A stretch of DNA of 64,000 nt from CAYVVD01 sp964454975 (GCA_964454975.1 CAYVVD010000004.1:62001-126000), one strand, 5' to 3'. Counted from the first letter of the stretch, positions 44,499 to 54,369 are shown. The notes: a model not told the origin generated them from the sequence alone. Program-made: numbers and translations.

Positions 44499-45773
44499 TC
44501 AAGCGCCGATAAGTTCTTTGTATTTTCCTGTCGGCAATGATTTCGGACGAATAATCGGCAGGCCGTAGGCTCTTGTGATTATTGCCTGAGATGTAATGCC
44601 CAAAGCCCTCGATACGCTAAAGAGAACAGTGTAGTAGCTGAATTCTTTCAGTCCGAAGTGATAAAGTAATGCACCTGAACCTGCATCAACGTTTGGCCAT
44701 GGATCTTTGATTTTCTTAACTTGCCTTAGAACAACCGGAACAACATCAAATACACGTGAAACGGTCTGGAAAACCGGGTCATCGGCCATATGTTCTTTTC
44801 CAAAGGCTAAGAATGCATCAAAACGCGGGTCTGTTACACGCAGAACAGCGTGGCCATATCCGGGAACAACTTTTCCTGAGTTTAGAGTATCCCATGCGAA
44901 TTTCTCCAGTTCTTCAGGTGTCGGAGCGCCACCGAATTTTTCCATTGTTTCGAGAACCCATTTGAGGCATTCCTGGTTTGCAAGGCCGTGAAGTGGTCCT
45001 GCAAGACCGTTTAATCCGCCTGAAAGTGAGTAATAAAGGTCGGAAAGCGCTGAGTTAATTGTTGCTGCAGAATATGCTGATACGTTACCGCCTTCGTGGT
45101 CGCAATGAAGGGTGAGGTAGAGTCTCATCAAATCTGCGAATTTTCCATCCGGGTCTTCAAAACCGAGCATATGAACATAGTTCTTGCCCCAGTCTGAACC
45201 TTCGGATTCAATCCTCGGACCTTTGTTGAAACGCCTGCGGTACACATATGCTGCAATAGCCGGGAGTTTGGCAAGAATATTTAATGAATCTTCAAGTGTT
45301 GGTTTCCAATAGTCAGCTTTTTGGATACCTTCATCGTAAGCTTTTGCGAATGCAGATTCTTTCTGCATAATAAGAATAGCTGTGTTGAACATAGCCATCG
45401 GGTGCGAATCTGCCGGCATAGCATCGAGAACGTCCCATACGTAACCGGGAACTTCCTCCCTGTTTTTGAATTCATTTTTAAGGTCATTCAACTCTGCTTC
45501 ATTTGGAAGATCGCCTGTAAGCAATAACCAGAAAATTTCTTCAGGCAGCTTGTCTGTAAGGTCTTTTAGCATTGTGCCGCGGATTACTAGCCCTTTGTCC
45601 GGCGGTACTTCAGATGTATCGCATACAAGGCATTTAACGCCGCGTAGGCCTCCATAAGCCTGTGCAAGCTTTACTTCGGAAACAACCTTATCAGCATTGT
45701 CCTTAACAAACGCACGAATCTCTTCAATCTGCGGGGGTAGAATCTGTTCTAATTTCTGTTGCAGAAGTGACAT
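44499..45773 (-). CDS. gltA: Citrate synthase, mitochondrial-like type
   Basis: 424 residues. Catalytic segments HCDHEGGNVSAYSAATINS, NGLAGPLHGLANQECLKW (His), VVPGYGHAVLRVTDPRF (His) and PWPNVDAGSGALL (Asp) are present. The run SALSDLYYSLSGGLNGLAGP and YYTVLFSVSRALGITSQ is much closer to mitochondrial citrate synthase than to the E. coli hexameric form. Similar enzymes are known from Geobacter. It condenses acetyl-CoA with oxaloacetate. Close to mdh, and PFOR is encoded 4.3 kb away. Confidence 0.95.
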   Translation of the reverse strand: MSLLQQKLEQILPPQIEEIRAFVKDNADKVVSEVKLAQAYGGLRGVKCLVCDTSEVPPDKGLVIRGTMLKDLTDKLPEEIFWLLLTGDLPNEAELNDLKNEFKNREEVPGYVWDVLDAMPADSHPMAMFNTAILIMQKESAFAKAYDEGIQKADYWKPTLEDSLNILAKLPAIAAYVYRRRFNKGPRIESEGSDWGKNYVHMLGFEDPDGKFADLMRLYLTLHCDHEGGNVSAYSAATINSALSDLYYSLSGGLNGLAGPLHGLANQECLKWVLETMEKFGGAPTPEELEKFAWDTLNSGKVVPGYGHAVLRVTDPRFDAFLAFGKEHMADDPVFQTVSRVFDVVPVVLRQVKKIKDPWPNVDAGSGALLYHFGLKEFSYYTVLFSVSRALGITSQAIITRAYGLPIIRPKSLPTGKYKELIGA

Positions 45774-46071
45774 ATTTACTCCAGAATTTTGTGGAAAGAT
45801 AACTATCAGTCAATAGGAAAATAATTGCTCTGTGCAATCGTAAACAGCCGATTTTCAAAAGTTAAATACTAATAATTAAAACCTGTTAATACGGCAATAA
45901 AAGTTAATTAAATACTACACTTTAGCAAAGCGATATAGCCCGTTTTGACCTAATAAATTTGTTTTTGTAATCCGAGTGTGTTGCTGATTCTTTGCAAACA
46001 ATAAAATTATTCGAAGAGGCGTGGATTTAGGTATATTTAATTAAATTTGAATATGAATTCAGGATGTGAAT

Positions 46072-47010
46072 ATGGCTAAAGTATTAATTACCGGTGGCGC
46101 CGGATTTCTTGGTTCCCACATTTGCGATAGGTTTATAAAATCTGGTGACACTGTTTATTGTATGGACAACCTTGTCACCGGTTCACTAAATAACATAGAG
46201 CATTTGTTCGGAAATGATAAATTCCTGTTCCTGCAATATGATGTAACAAATTTTATTCATGTCCCGGGTGATTTGGACTATGTCCTTCATTTTGCCTCTC
46301 CGGCTTCTCCAATAGACTATTTGAAGCTACCCATTCAAACCCTTAAAGTTGGTTCACTGGGTACGCATAAGACTCTTGGCCTTGCAAAAGCAAAAAATGC
46401 AAGGTACCTCCTCGCCAGCACAAGCGAAGTATATGGCGACCCGCTTGAACATCCCCAGAAAGAGTCATACTGGGGTAATGTAAATCCAGTTGGTTTGCGT
46501 GGTGTTTATGACGAGGCAAAACGCTTTGCGGAAGCTATGACAATGGCTTACCACCGCTATCATGGACTCGATACACGCATTGTAAGGATATTCAATACTT
46601 ACGGCCCGAGAATGCGCCTCGAAGACGGGAGGGCTATTCCCAATTTTATAACACAAGCGCTCAAAGGTGAGCCTGTAACTGTTTATGGCGATGGAAACCA
46701 AACCCGCTCAGTTTGTTACGTTGATGATTTGATTGAAGGCATTATAAGGCTTCTTAAATCTGAAGAAATTGAACCTGTAAACATTGGAAATCCTGTTGAA
46801 CTTTCTATGCTTGACCTTGCCAAAGAGATTATTCAAATAGCGGGTTCTAAGAGTGAAATTGTTTTCAGGGAACTTCCTGAAGATGACCCCAAAATCCGAC
46901 AGCCTCTCATTGTCAAGGCAAAAAAGTTTCTTAAATGGGAGCCGGTTGTAAATCGCAAAGAAGGCCTTGAAAAAACTGTTAATGATTTCAGGAAAAGGCT
47001 TGGTTTATAA
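46072..47010 (+). CDS. UDP-glucuronate decarboxylase-like nucleotide-sugar epimerase (SDR)
   Basis: 312 residues from the ATG at 46072, with AGGA 7 nt upstream; a GTG at 46066 is a weaker option. It has the Rossmann motif [29 protein letters not shown] and the catalytic YDEAKRFAE (YxxxK), followed by [33 protein letters not shown]. This order and the YWGNVNPVG segment fit the UXS family, which converts UDP-glucuronate to UDP-xylose, though related 4,6-dehydratases remain possible. A TAAATTTG box (46042-46049) fits a Bacteroidota -7 element. Confidence 0.88.
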   Translation: MAKVLITGGAGFLGSHICDRFIKSGDTVYCMDNLVTGSLNNIEHLFGNDKFLFLQYDVTNFIHVPGDLDYVLHFASPASPIDYLKLPIQTLKVGSLGTHKTLGLAKAKNARYLLASTSEVYGDPLEHPQKESYWGNVNPVGLRGVYDEAKRFAEAMTMAYHRYHGLDTRIVRIFNTYGPRMRLEDGRAIPNFITQALKGEPVTVYGDGNQTRSVCYVDDLIEGIIRLLKSEEIEPVNIGNPVELSMLDLAKEIIQIAGSKSEIVFRELPEDDPKIRQPLIVKAKKFLKWEPVVNRKEGLEKTVNDFRKRLGL

Positions 47011-47101
47011 TTCTTAATCATATCTAAGATTTTCTTCTTGAATAATTCCGCCGAAATGACTAAAATCCATGTTTCTTGTTTGGCATTTTGAGACAGGTAA
47101 T

Positions 47102-49162
47102 ATGAGACTTTTAGCAGTTTTACTACTTTTGGCAATTTTATTAATGAATGCTGAAGCATTTAATCCCCCAAGCACCCGATTGATTCCTGTAAAGGATACG
47201 ATACACGGATTTGAAATAACGGATTATTTCAGGTGGCTCGAGGACAAATCAGATCCGGATGTTTACAGTTGGACTAAAACTCAACATGAGTTTACTCTTC
47301 GCTACATAAAGAAGAATACTGAAGAGATTCCGGGCATTAAACAGGAACTTGAAGCCTATCTTGACAGGGAGTACCGAAGTGCACCATTTTACAAAGGTAA
47401 CCGTGAATTTTTCTATGCCAGGAAAAAAGGCGAGCAGCAAAATAAGCTGTTTACATCAATCAATGGTATGGAAAAGTTAATTTTTGATCCTATGGATTAT
47501 GATAAATCCGGTAAAGCATCAATATACAGCCTGGAATTAACAGAAGATGGCAAAAAAGCTGCCGTAGGTATACAATACAGTGGTGACGAAATAGTGGAGT
47601 ACCGGATTATCGACACAAATACCGGGAAAGTACTCGGTAAGCCAATAACCGGTTTGCGAAGCTTCAGCTGGACTCTCGATGAGAAACATGCATACATTAC
47701 TGTCCGCACAAAAGAAATGATAGATGCACAGAAACCCTTAGAAACCTACTTACACACTATCGGAGAAAGCAGGGATAAGGATGTTTTACTTGGTGCGCCG
47801 GAGGATGCGAAGGATAATATCAGCTTTTGGGATGACCGATGGGGAGAGCTGACTTTTAAATCAAAGGGTGATTTCTATTCCAACACTCTATGGATGAGAA
47901 AATCAAATTCTGAAGATGAATTTACAGAACTTTATTCCTCGGATAAATTCAGGGCTTTCCCACAGGTAAGAAACGGCTTGATCTATTATATGACCAACCA
48001 CGAAGCGCCTAACTTTAAGATAATGAGAGCCCAGGTTGATAATCCGAAATTCTCTGAATGGTCAGAATTTTATGCCGAAAAAGAGACGGTGCTGGAAGGT
48101 TTTGTAATAACCTCAGATTTTGTCCTTGTCCGTGATAAGAAAGATGTGCTAAGCAGAATCCAGGCTTATGATTTTGACGGTAAACTTATAAAGGACGTTG
48201 AATTACCAGAAGTGGCAAATGTTGCCGGGATGTCCTACCATAAACAGTCTAACAATGTATTTGTAAATCTTTCAACCTTTACAAGCCCGGCGAAAGTTTA
48301 TAAACTTGACGGCAAAACCCTTGAATGGACTTTTCATTTCCAGGATACTCCGCCAATTGACACCAAAGACATCGAATCAAAGCTGGTATTTTATACATCC
48401 AAAGATAGTACAAAAGTCCCGCTCTTTATTATATATAAAAAAGGTGTTAAACTTGATGGTAATAATCCGACACTGCTATACGGCTACGGCGGATTTAATA
48501 TCGGTATGGGTCCTAACTTCATAGGGACTACAGCTTCCTTTGTGAACAGGGGTGGCATATATGCCATTGCCTGCATCCGTGGCGGTGATGAATACGGCGA
48601 AAGCTGGCACAACGACGGCATGCTGTTCAAAAAGCAAAATTCCTTCGATGATTTTATTGCAGCAGGTGAATACCTTATTAGAGAAAAATATACTAATAAG
48701 GATAAACTTTGCATACGAGGCGGAAGTAATGGCGGCCTGCTTATTGGTGCGATGGTAACACAAAGGCCTGATTTATTTAAATCTGCTGTATGTCTTGTCC
48801 CACTTCTGGATATGCTTCGCTATCATAAGTTTCTGATAGCGAGGTATTGGATACCTGAATACGGTGATCCGGATAAAAAAGTAGATTTCCTTAACATCCT
48901 TGAATACTCACCATATCATAACATCAGGCGGGGATTTAATTACCCGGAGATTTTTATTAAAGCAGGCGAGAACGATTCGCGGGTTGACCCACTTCATGCC
49001 AAAAAGTTCGCTGCTGCATTGCAGAACAACCCCGGGCAGTCGAACCCTGTTTTGTTATTTGTTGACTTCGACAGCGGCCATGGTTCCGGCCAGACCACTG
49101 CACAAAAAGTAGAGAATATGTCCCTTGAATGGCGCTTTATTATGAATTCCCTCGGGATGTAA
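47102..49162 (+). CDS. Prolyl oligopeptidase (S9A), secreted
   Basis: 686 residues from the ATG at 47102 (MRLLAVLLLLAILLMNAEA), which supplies a signal peptide; the frame opens 33 nt earlier. The N-terminal DYFRWLED and seven-bladed propeller precede the catalytic domain: GGSNGGLL with nucleophile Ser, NDSRVDP with Asp, DSGHGSG with His. CIRGGDEYGESWHNDGM is a S9A hallmark. It cleaves short peptides after proline in the periplasm, or extracellularly if further exported. Intact family-length protein. Confidence 0.95.
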   Translation: MRLLAVLLLLAILLMNAEAFNPPSTRLIPVKDTIHGFEITDYFRWLEDKSDPDVYSWTKTQHEFTLRYIKKNTEEIPGIKQELEAYLDREYRSAPFYKGNREFFYARKKGEQQNKLFTSINGMEKLIFDPMDYDKSGKASIYSLELTEDGKKAAVGIQYSGDEIVEYRIIDTNTGKVLGKPITGLRSFSWTLDEKHAYITVRTKEMIDAQKPLETYLHTIGESRDKDVLLGAPEDAKDNISFWDDRWGELTFKSKGDFYSNTLWMRKSNSEDEFTELYSSDKFRAFPQVRNGLIYYMTNHEAPNFKIMRAQVDNPKFSEWSEFYAEKETVLEGFVITSDFVLVRDKKDVLSRIQAYDFDGKLIKDVELPEVANVAGMSYHKQSNNVFVNLSTFTSPAKVYKLDGKTLEWTFHFQDTPPIDTKDIESKLVFYTSKDSTKVPLFIIYKKGVKLDGNNPTLLYGYGGFNIGMGPNFIGTTASFVNRGGIYAIACIRGGDEYGESWHNDGMLFKKQNSFDDFIAAGEYLIREKYTNKDKLCIRGGSNGGLLIGAMVTQRPDLFKSAVCLVPLLDMLRYHKFLIARYWIPEYGDPDKKVDFLNILEYSPYHNIRRGFNYPEIFIKAGENDSRVDPLHAKKFAAALQNNPGQSNPVLLFVDFDSGHGSGQTTAQKVENMSLEWRFIMNSLGM

Positions 49163-49201
49163 ATACAAAATAGATTCCCAACATATTCAGGGTATTCTGT
49201 G

Positions 49202-49309
49202 ATGGAAGAAAAAGCCCGATGCGATGAATGTAAGTTAAGGGCAAAGTACGGTAAAACACCAAATCGCTGCCCGGCAAGTTCTGGTGCATCCGTTATTCAG
49301 AAATACTAA
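49202..49309 (+). CDS. Possible 35-residue CxxC mini-protein
   Basis: A 35-codon frame MEEKARCDECKLRAKYGKTP followed by NRCPASSGASVIQKY. CDEC and a third Cys (RCPA) look like a small zinc site, and a pattern C.EC.LRAKY recalls small uncharacterised zinc-ribbon-like proteins. No Shine-Dalgarno is evident and no homologue can be checked here, so this is tentative. It lies 39 nt after the prolyl oligopeptidase gene. Confidence 0.35.
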   Translation: MEEKARCDECKLRAKYGKTPNRCPASSGASVIQKY

Positions 49310-49332
49310 CAAGGCTTAAGACTTAGTAATAA

Positions 49333-49368
49333 ATTCCTACCTGTAAGATTCCAGGAACTTCCCGAAAT
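49333..49368. repeat. Left copy of a perfect 36-bp direct repeat
   Basis: Starts ATTCCTACCTGTAAGATTCC and continues to CTTCCCGAAAT. It is identical over 36 nt to 51926-51961, where it forms the last ten codons (FGKFLESYR-stop) of a minus-strand lipoprotein gene. This left copy stands alone, without the rest of that gene. The two copies bracket the T9SS gene pair. Confidence 0.9.
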
Positions 49369-49499
49369 TTAGAATTGATAAATTTTAATTAAATGTTGAA
49401 AGTAAAAAAGTGCTTGCATTTCTGCTTTTTTTTTTTGCATAGTTATAGTGTCAAAACAAGTCGGCTACTTTTTATTTAAAACAAACTGGAGTGTATGTC

Positions 49500-50377
49500 A
49501 TGAAGGCTTATGCATTTTTAACCTGTTATTTACTCATCTCAGCAATTAATTTAATTGCTCAACCGGATATCCGGACGAAGAAAACTGGTATCACAGAGAC
49601 AATCTAACATTTAATACGGGGCATTTTACACCTGTTGCACCACCTTGTTCCTGTGTTTGCGATGAAATGATACGCAGTGCCTGGGAACTCTCAACAGGAC
49701 AAGATGACAACGAGATTTATCTATTTGGTGGATTTTCGTTTACAATTGATGAAGTCAGTTTTAATTGCCCAAAAATTGAATTAAATTTACATGCCTGCAA
49801 TGGAAATGTTGGATTTCTTGATGAAATTGAGTTTGAATTTGAAACAGACGAATCGGACTGTTTTGAAAGTGACTTTATTTTTCTTGATTCAACACGTAAA
49901 ATAAAAATATATCAATTTGACCCCTCTTCAGAAACGGGAATTATTGATGACTTTGAAACCTTGAACCCTTGTGATTCATTAAAACTGACTTATTATATTT
50001 GCTCTGGAAATATGAATGATTGCGATGGATTGGACATAAATGTCCGTGCCATTCTGCCATCTCCATGTGATAGTATAGAACTGGTTTTCAAATTTGACCG
50101 TATAATAATCGTACCTGAAATAGGAGATGGGCAGGACGTTTTTAATGGGGAGTTGGAACTTCAATTAAAAGAAAGGGTTGTTAAATTTAAGAGTGAAATC
50201 AATTTCTCCATTTTAAATTTGAACAACATGAAGTTAATTGAAGGGACAGCGAACACCGTTATGGATATTAAACAAGAAATGAAGAAAAATGAACTAAATC
50301 CGGGTTTGTATGTAATTAAATACAGTTTCAAAAATTGGCCAGAAGTTCATTTTGAGAAAATTTACTACACAAATTAG
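49500..50377 (+). pseudogene. T9SS-type secreted protein gene with a frameshift after the signal peptide
   Basis: The ATG at 49500 gives a signal peptide MKAYAFLTCYLLISAINLIA then QP, but this frame stops after 35 codons. The main reading frame, from about 49568, reads YPDEENWYHRDNLTFNTGHF, VAPPCSCVCDEMIRSAWEL and stays open to 50377. A change of one or two nucleotides near 49560-49570 would join them. The C-terminus (NPGLYVIKYSFKNW, FEKIYYTN) resembles a T9SS sorting domain. Cysteine spacing (CSCVC, CPK, CNGN) suggests an exported disulfide-bonded domain. It is either recently broken or a sequence error. It lies 12 nt upstream of the next T9SS gene. Confidence 0.7.
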
Positions 50378-50389
50378 AAGGTAAGTTAG

Positions 50390-51838
50390 ATGAAAGGGTC
50401 ATTTATAATTCTGTTTCTAATAAATTGGACTTCAATTTTTGCTCAGGATATCCTTTATCCTGAGCATATTGACGTTGGTGAATTTAACATCAGGAAGCAT
50501 AACTTTCAAAAAGAAAAAACACTGATTAGTAGAGCTAATGATAGAAAAGGCTACCTAATTAATAATTCTGATGAGATTCTTTACTTGCTGAAAGTGACCG
50601 GAATTTATCACTACGATGAAAATATATCTAAAGAGAATTATGTGAAATTAGTAATGAAAAAAAATGATTTTTATGGTTCACTTGAGAAATACTCATTTTT
50701 TCCAAATGATACAATTTTACTTCTATTTGTAGGGAATGCTTCTTATGTTGACACCGTAAGTAAATCAGGAGTATTAAATAAAGATTTCAGGTTCTATTAC
50801 AGGAAAGAAAGTAGTACTGATATTGATTCCTTCGAAATACGAACAGATTTCAAAGTTGTTGACAGAAGCGCAGTAGAATATACTAATTATTCAGAGCTTA
50901 ATTATTTACCAGCCACAGAATTTGGGAACAAGGAAGTTTCAACAACTCTAATGGTATTCAATTGTACAGAAGAAACGGTTGTTTTTGATTCTCTAACTTA
51001 TGAATTTGATGGGCTTAATTTTCAGAATCATAAAAGAAACACGATTCTTGCAGGAGACGATGTTGTATTCCCTTTTGAATTTAATAAAGACAGTATTTTA
51101 GAAATTTATTTTAAATACAAGTACATTCAACCTGAAGAAAGTAGATGCCATTTTAAAATATATGCTCATGGTAAAGATTCAGGCGAAGACTATACTTTTG
51201 AAGATACAATGTTGAAAATAGCATTACCTTTAAAGGAAAGAGTTTCAATAAAACGCCCAACCCCAACAGCATTTTATCTAACAGAAGACAATAAAGCATA
51301 TCTTGATTTTGAAATATTAAATGAAACGAAAGAAAACTGGCAATTAGTTGATTTATCTTACACAAGCGAAAAAGACCCTCAGGATATTTTAACTTTTGAA
51401 CCAGAATTTGATTTTCCACTTGTAATCCCCCCTGGCAAAGAAGTTGATGTTAAATTTTTTCGTTTTCATGGTGCAACTCCCGGGCATAAAAAAATAATTG
51501 TGGATTTAACTCTTCAATCAGAATCAGGTGATTCAAAGGATTTTAACGTCGTTTTTTATATTGAATATATTGGATTACCTGCGAGCCTGGAGATTAAATC
51601 TGATAAAATTGTCTTGTCCCCAAATCCTGCAAATGATGTACTGAATATTATTACAGAAGACTTTAATTTATATGGTTCTCAACTGGTTATTTACGATATT
51701 TTCGGCAGAATTGTACTAGAAATTAAGCAATTAGGCAGCAATTTTGTAAATATAGGAAGAATTCCACCTGGGACTTACAATCTGTTACGATTTAACTCAA
51801 AAAACTCGATAAAAAGCAAACTACAAATAGTCAGGTAA
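50390..51838 (+). CDS. Secreted protein with T9SS type A sorting domain
   Basis: 482 residues with a signal peptide (about 1-18, ending TSIFAQ). Repeated beta-rich segments of about 100 residues (LNYLPATEFGNKEVSTTLMV; VFPFEFNKDSILEIYFKY; LVIPPGKEVDVKFFRFHG) look like ASH/immunoglobulin-like domains. The C-terminal 80 residues, KIVLSPNPANDVLNIITED, LVIYDIFGRIVLEI and GTYNLLRFNS, are a classical type A T9SS sorting signal. Probably surface-exposed or released. It is more AT-rich than its neighbours and lies within the direct-repeat-bounded segment. No enzymatic motif. Confidence 0.85.
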   Translation: MKGSFIILFLINWTSIFAQDILYPEHIDVGEFNIRKHNFQKEKTLISRANDRKGYLINNSDEILYLLKVTGIYHYDENISKENYVKLVMKKNDFYGSLEKYSFFPNDTILLLFVGNASYVDTVSKSGVLNKDFRFYYRKESSTDIDSFEIRTDFKVVDRSAVEYTNYSELNYLPATEFGNKEVSTTLMVFNCTEETVVFDSLTYEFDGLNFQNHKRNTILAGDDVVFPFEFNKDSILEIYFKYKYIQPEESRCHFKIYAHGKDSGEDYTFEDTMLKIALPLKERVSIKRPTPTAFYLTEDNKAYLDFEILNETKENWQLVDLSYTSEKDPQDILTFEPEFDFPLVIPPGKEVDVKFFRFHGATPGHKKIIVDLTLQSESGDSKDFNVVFYIEYIGLPASLEIKSDKIVLSPNPANDVLNIITEDFNLYGSQLVIYDIFGRIVLEIKQLGSNFVNIGRIPPGTYNLLRFNSKNSIKSKLQIVR

Positions 51839-51925
51839 TGCAAGTAATATTTTAAGAAAATGTAGTCCACATTTGTGCCACTATGGGTTTAATTGACATC
51901 ATTTAGCATTAATGCATTTGTTATC

Positions 51926-51961
51926 ATTCCTACCTGTAAGATTCCAGGAACTTCCCGAAAT
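51926..51961. repeat. Right copy of the 36-bp direct repeat, 3' end of a lipoprotein gene
   Basis: Identical to 49333-49368. Here the repeat is functional coding sequence, the final ten codons including TAG of the gene at 51930-52466 on the minus strand plus 4 nt. Similarity ends sharply at both edges, as at a recombination or insertion boundary. Confidence 0.9.
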
Positions 51962-52466
51962 GTTCTTTCTGCTCTTCGAGAAGCTCTTTTGAGCCGGTTA
52001 GCTTGAAGTAATAGGGGCCTTTGCCGGTCTTTACAATCGCTGCGAGCATCATAAAGTTTTCAACCACATTAAATTCCTGTGCCATAGGGAACGGTTTGTC
52101 TTTGTATGTTCCTTGTATCTCTAAAAGTGTGGTATTGCCTCCTGCAAGCATGGACTTCATTTCGGATTCAATAACAGTGAACTGACCTTTCCATCTTTCG
52201 ATGTTTGCTTCTTCGAGGCCGCTCTGCTCGCCAAAGTAAAATCCGGCAACCACAAGCCCCTTGCTGCGGTCAATTTCGAACTCGAACTGGCGCATTTTGT
52301 TAGATGGTTCTGTATTCTTCCATCCTTCCGGCAGGGTAAGTTTTTTGTCGCCTATTTCTATTATTGCAGAGCTTGTTCCGGTATTGTCAGATTTCAGTTC
52401 TTCTGCTTCATTTCCGCAGGAAACCAATAAAAGGGCTATAAAAAGTGTGCTTAATATAAATTTCAT
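51930..52466 (-). CDS. Lipoprotein, function unknown
   Basis: 178 residues. The signal ends LLLVSC (Cys16), a good lipobox. The mature domain, IIEIGDKKLTLPEGWKNTEP, then LVVAGFYFGEQSG, IERWKGQF and a closing FKLTGSKELLEEQKEHFGKF, has a MOG1/PsbP-like outline (short membrane-anchored alpha/beta domain with 'LP.GW'). Its last ten codons are duplicated 2.6 kb away as a 36-bp direct repeat. No function assigned. Confidence 0.8.
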   Translation of the reverse strand: MKFILSTLFIALLLVSCGNEAEELKSDNTGTSSAIIEIGDKKLTLPEGWKNTEPSNKMRQFEFEIDRSKGLVVAGFYFGEQSGLEEANIERWKGQFTVIESEMKSMLAGGNTTLLEIQGTYKDKPFPMAQEFNVVENFMMLAAIVKTGKGPYYFKLTGSKELLEEQKEHFGKFLESYR

Positions 52467-52617
52467 TTTTTCTCCATTAGATTAATTAGGCAAAACGGCG
52501 AAAGGGAGTGTGATTTATTTTACGTATTCTCTTTTAAATATAAAACTGCCGGATACAGCGTAAATACTAATCAATGAAACAAAAAAGGCATCCTTTCGTT
52601 AAAGAAAATAATGTTTA

Positions 52618-54303
52618 ATGGAATTAAAAATTGGTGAAATAATGCGCAAAGCAGCAACTATACTTGTGACTGCAACGGTCGGTATTTTCATTGGCTTATA
52701 CCTGAATCCACTGATTTCCGGCAATAATATATACCAGCAATTCAAAAAATTCGAATTTGTTTTCAACACAGCTTTAAAAAACTACGTTGAAGAAGTTGAT
52801 TCAGACAAGATGATGGAAGCAGCCATAGATGGAATGCTTGGCCACCTTGATGTCCACTCGGTATATATCAATGAAGATGATATGAAAAAGGTACAGGAGG
52901 ACTTCCAGGGCAGCTTTGAAGGCATTGGTATCGAATTTGATATCCTGAACGACACTGTTACAGTTATTTCGCCGATTGCCGGCGGCCCGAGCGAATCGCT
53001 TGGAATTCAGGCAGGCGACAAGATTATCAAAATTGACGGCGAAGATGCTGTGGGAATTGAAAGAAGCGAAGTGCCCAAAAGGCTTAAAGGCCCCAAAGGA
53101 ACATTAGTAGAGGTTGATATACTTAGAGGTACAAATCCAAAACCAATTCATTACAACATTACAAGGGATAAAATCCCGCTTTATAGCCTCGATGCATCCT
53201 ACAAGGTTGACGGTGCGGACATTGGTGTAATCTCTATTTCCCGGTTTGCCGCAACTACTCATGAAGAATTGATTACTGCAGTTGACAAATTAAAAAGGGA
53301 AGGTGTTCAGAAGTTAATTCTCGATTTAAGAGGTAACCCGGGGGGATATTTGCAACAGGCTTTCCTTATGGCCGATGAGTTTATCCCGGGCAACAACATG
53401 ATTGTTTATACTGACGGAAGGAGGCCTGAATTCAACGAAGAATTTTTCTCAACACCCGGGGGCAGGCTTGAAGATATACCCTTAATTGTAATGATTAACG
53501 CCGGTTCTGCTTCTGCAAGTGAGATTGTCTCAGGAGCTATCCAGGACCTCGACAGGGGTCTGGTTGTAGGCACTACTTCTTTTGGAAAAGGACTCGTTCA
53601 GAGGCAATATCCGCTTGGCGACGGTTCTGCGATCAGGCTTACAATCTCCAAGTATTATACACCGTCGGGGCGTTCAATACAAAGGCCATATAAGGATTCC
53701 GACCAATACAGGCATCTTGTGGGCAGGCTCGAACTTGAAGAAGGTTCGAATATCGAACAATCGATAGAGGCTATTAAGAAAAAAGCCAAAAATTCAGATG
53801 AAATAAATCTTGATTCGTTACCAATTTATAGAACTAAATCAGGCAGGATGGTTCTTGGCGGCGGTGGTATTACACCGGACTACATCGTAATCCACGACAC
53901 AACGAGGCTTACGGACTTAACTGCTGATTTCCGCAGGACAAGGGTGTTTTATGATTTTGCAAATAATTACCTGGCTTCAGAGGGTGACTATATCAAAGCG
54001 AAATATACGGGCGATTTTATCTCCTTCCTGAGAAATTATGATGTAACTGATGAGGAACTCGAAAAATTCCGCTCTTTTGCATTGCCGAAAGTAGCCGAGG
54101 AAGAAAAGGATAAAGACAGCACAACTATTCAGGAACAATTTGAAAAGGATGAAGAGTTTATTAAGCTCTGGCTTAAATCTACATTTGCAAGGTTAATCTG
54201 GGACAGGGAAAAGCAAATTCAGGTTCTTTCGGTTGTTGACAGGCAACTCCAGAGAGCATTGTCACTTTTCCCGGAAGCTGAAAAAATCTCAAAACTGAAT
54301 TAA
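52618..54303 (+). CDS. S41-family carboxy-terminal processing protease (CtpA-like)
   Basis: 561 residues. An N-terminal anchor (about 13-31) is followed by a PDZ domain (about 95-175, SFEGIGIEFDILNDTV, GIQAGDKIIKIDG) and the S41 catalytic domain: DLRGNPGGYLQQA, NAGSASASEIVSGA with nucleophile Ser, and TSFGKGLVQ with catalytic Lys. The C-terminal 170 residues form a helical extension. Tail-specific proteases trim periplasmic or lipoprotein substrates. A start at 52642 (ninth codon) is an alternative. Confidence 0.94.
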   Translation: MELKIGEIMRKAATILVTATVGIFIGLYLNPLISGNNIYQQFKKFEFVFNTALKNYVEEVDSDKMMEAAIDGMLGHLDVHSVYINEDDMKKVQEDFQGSFEGIGIEFDILNDTVTVISPIAGGPSESLGIQAGDKIIKIDGEDAVGIERSEVPKRLKGPKGTLVEVDILRGTNPKPIHYNITRDKIPLYSLDASYKVDGADIGVISISRFAATTHEELITAVDKLKREGVQKLILDLRGNPGGYLQQAFLMADEFIPGNNMIVYTDGRRPEFNEEFFSTPGGRLEDIPLIVMINAGSASASEIVSGAIQDLDRGLVVGTTSFGKGLVQRQYPLGDGSAIRLTISKYYTPSGRSIQRPYKDSDQYRHLVGRLELEEGSNIEQSIEAIKKKAKNSDEINLDSLPIYRTKSGRMVLGGGGITPDYIVIHDTTRLTDLTADFRRTRVFYDFANNYLASEGDYIKAKYTGDFISFLRNYDVTDEELEKFRSFALPKVAEEEKDKDSTTIQEQFEKDEEFIKLWLKSTFARLIWDREKQIQVLSVVDRQLQRALSLFPEAEKISKLN

Positions 54304-54369
54304 TTTAACGACAGATTAGACTATACATGTCATAATATTGGTACGCATTGTTCATTAATCAAATCTAAT

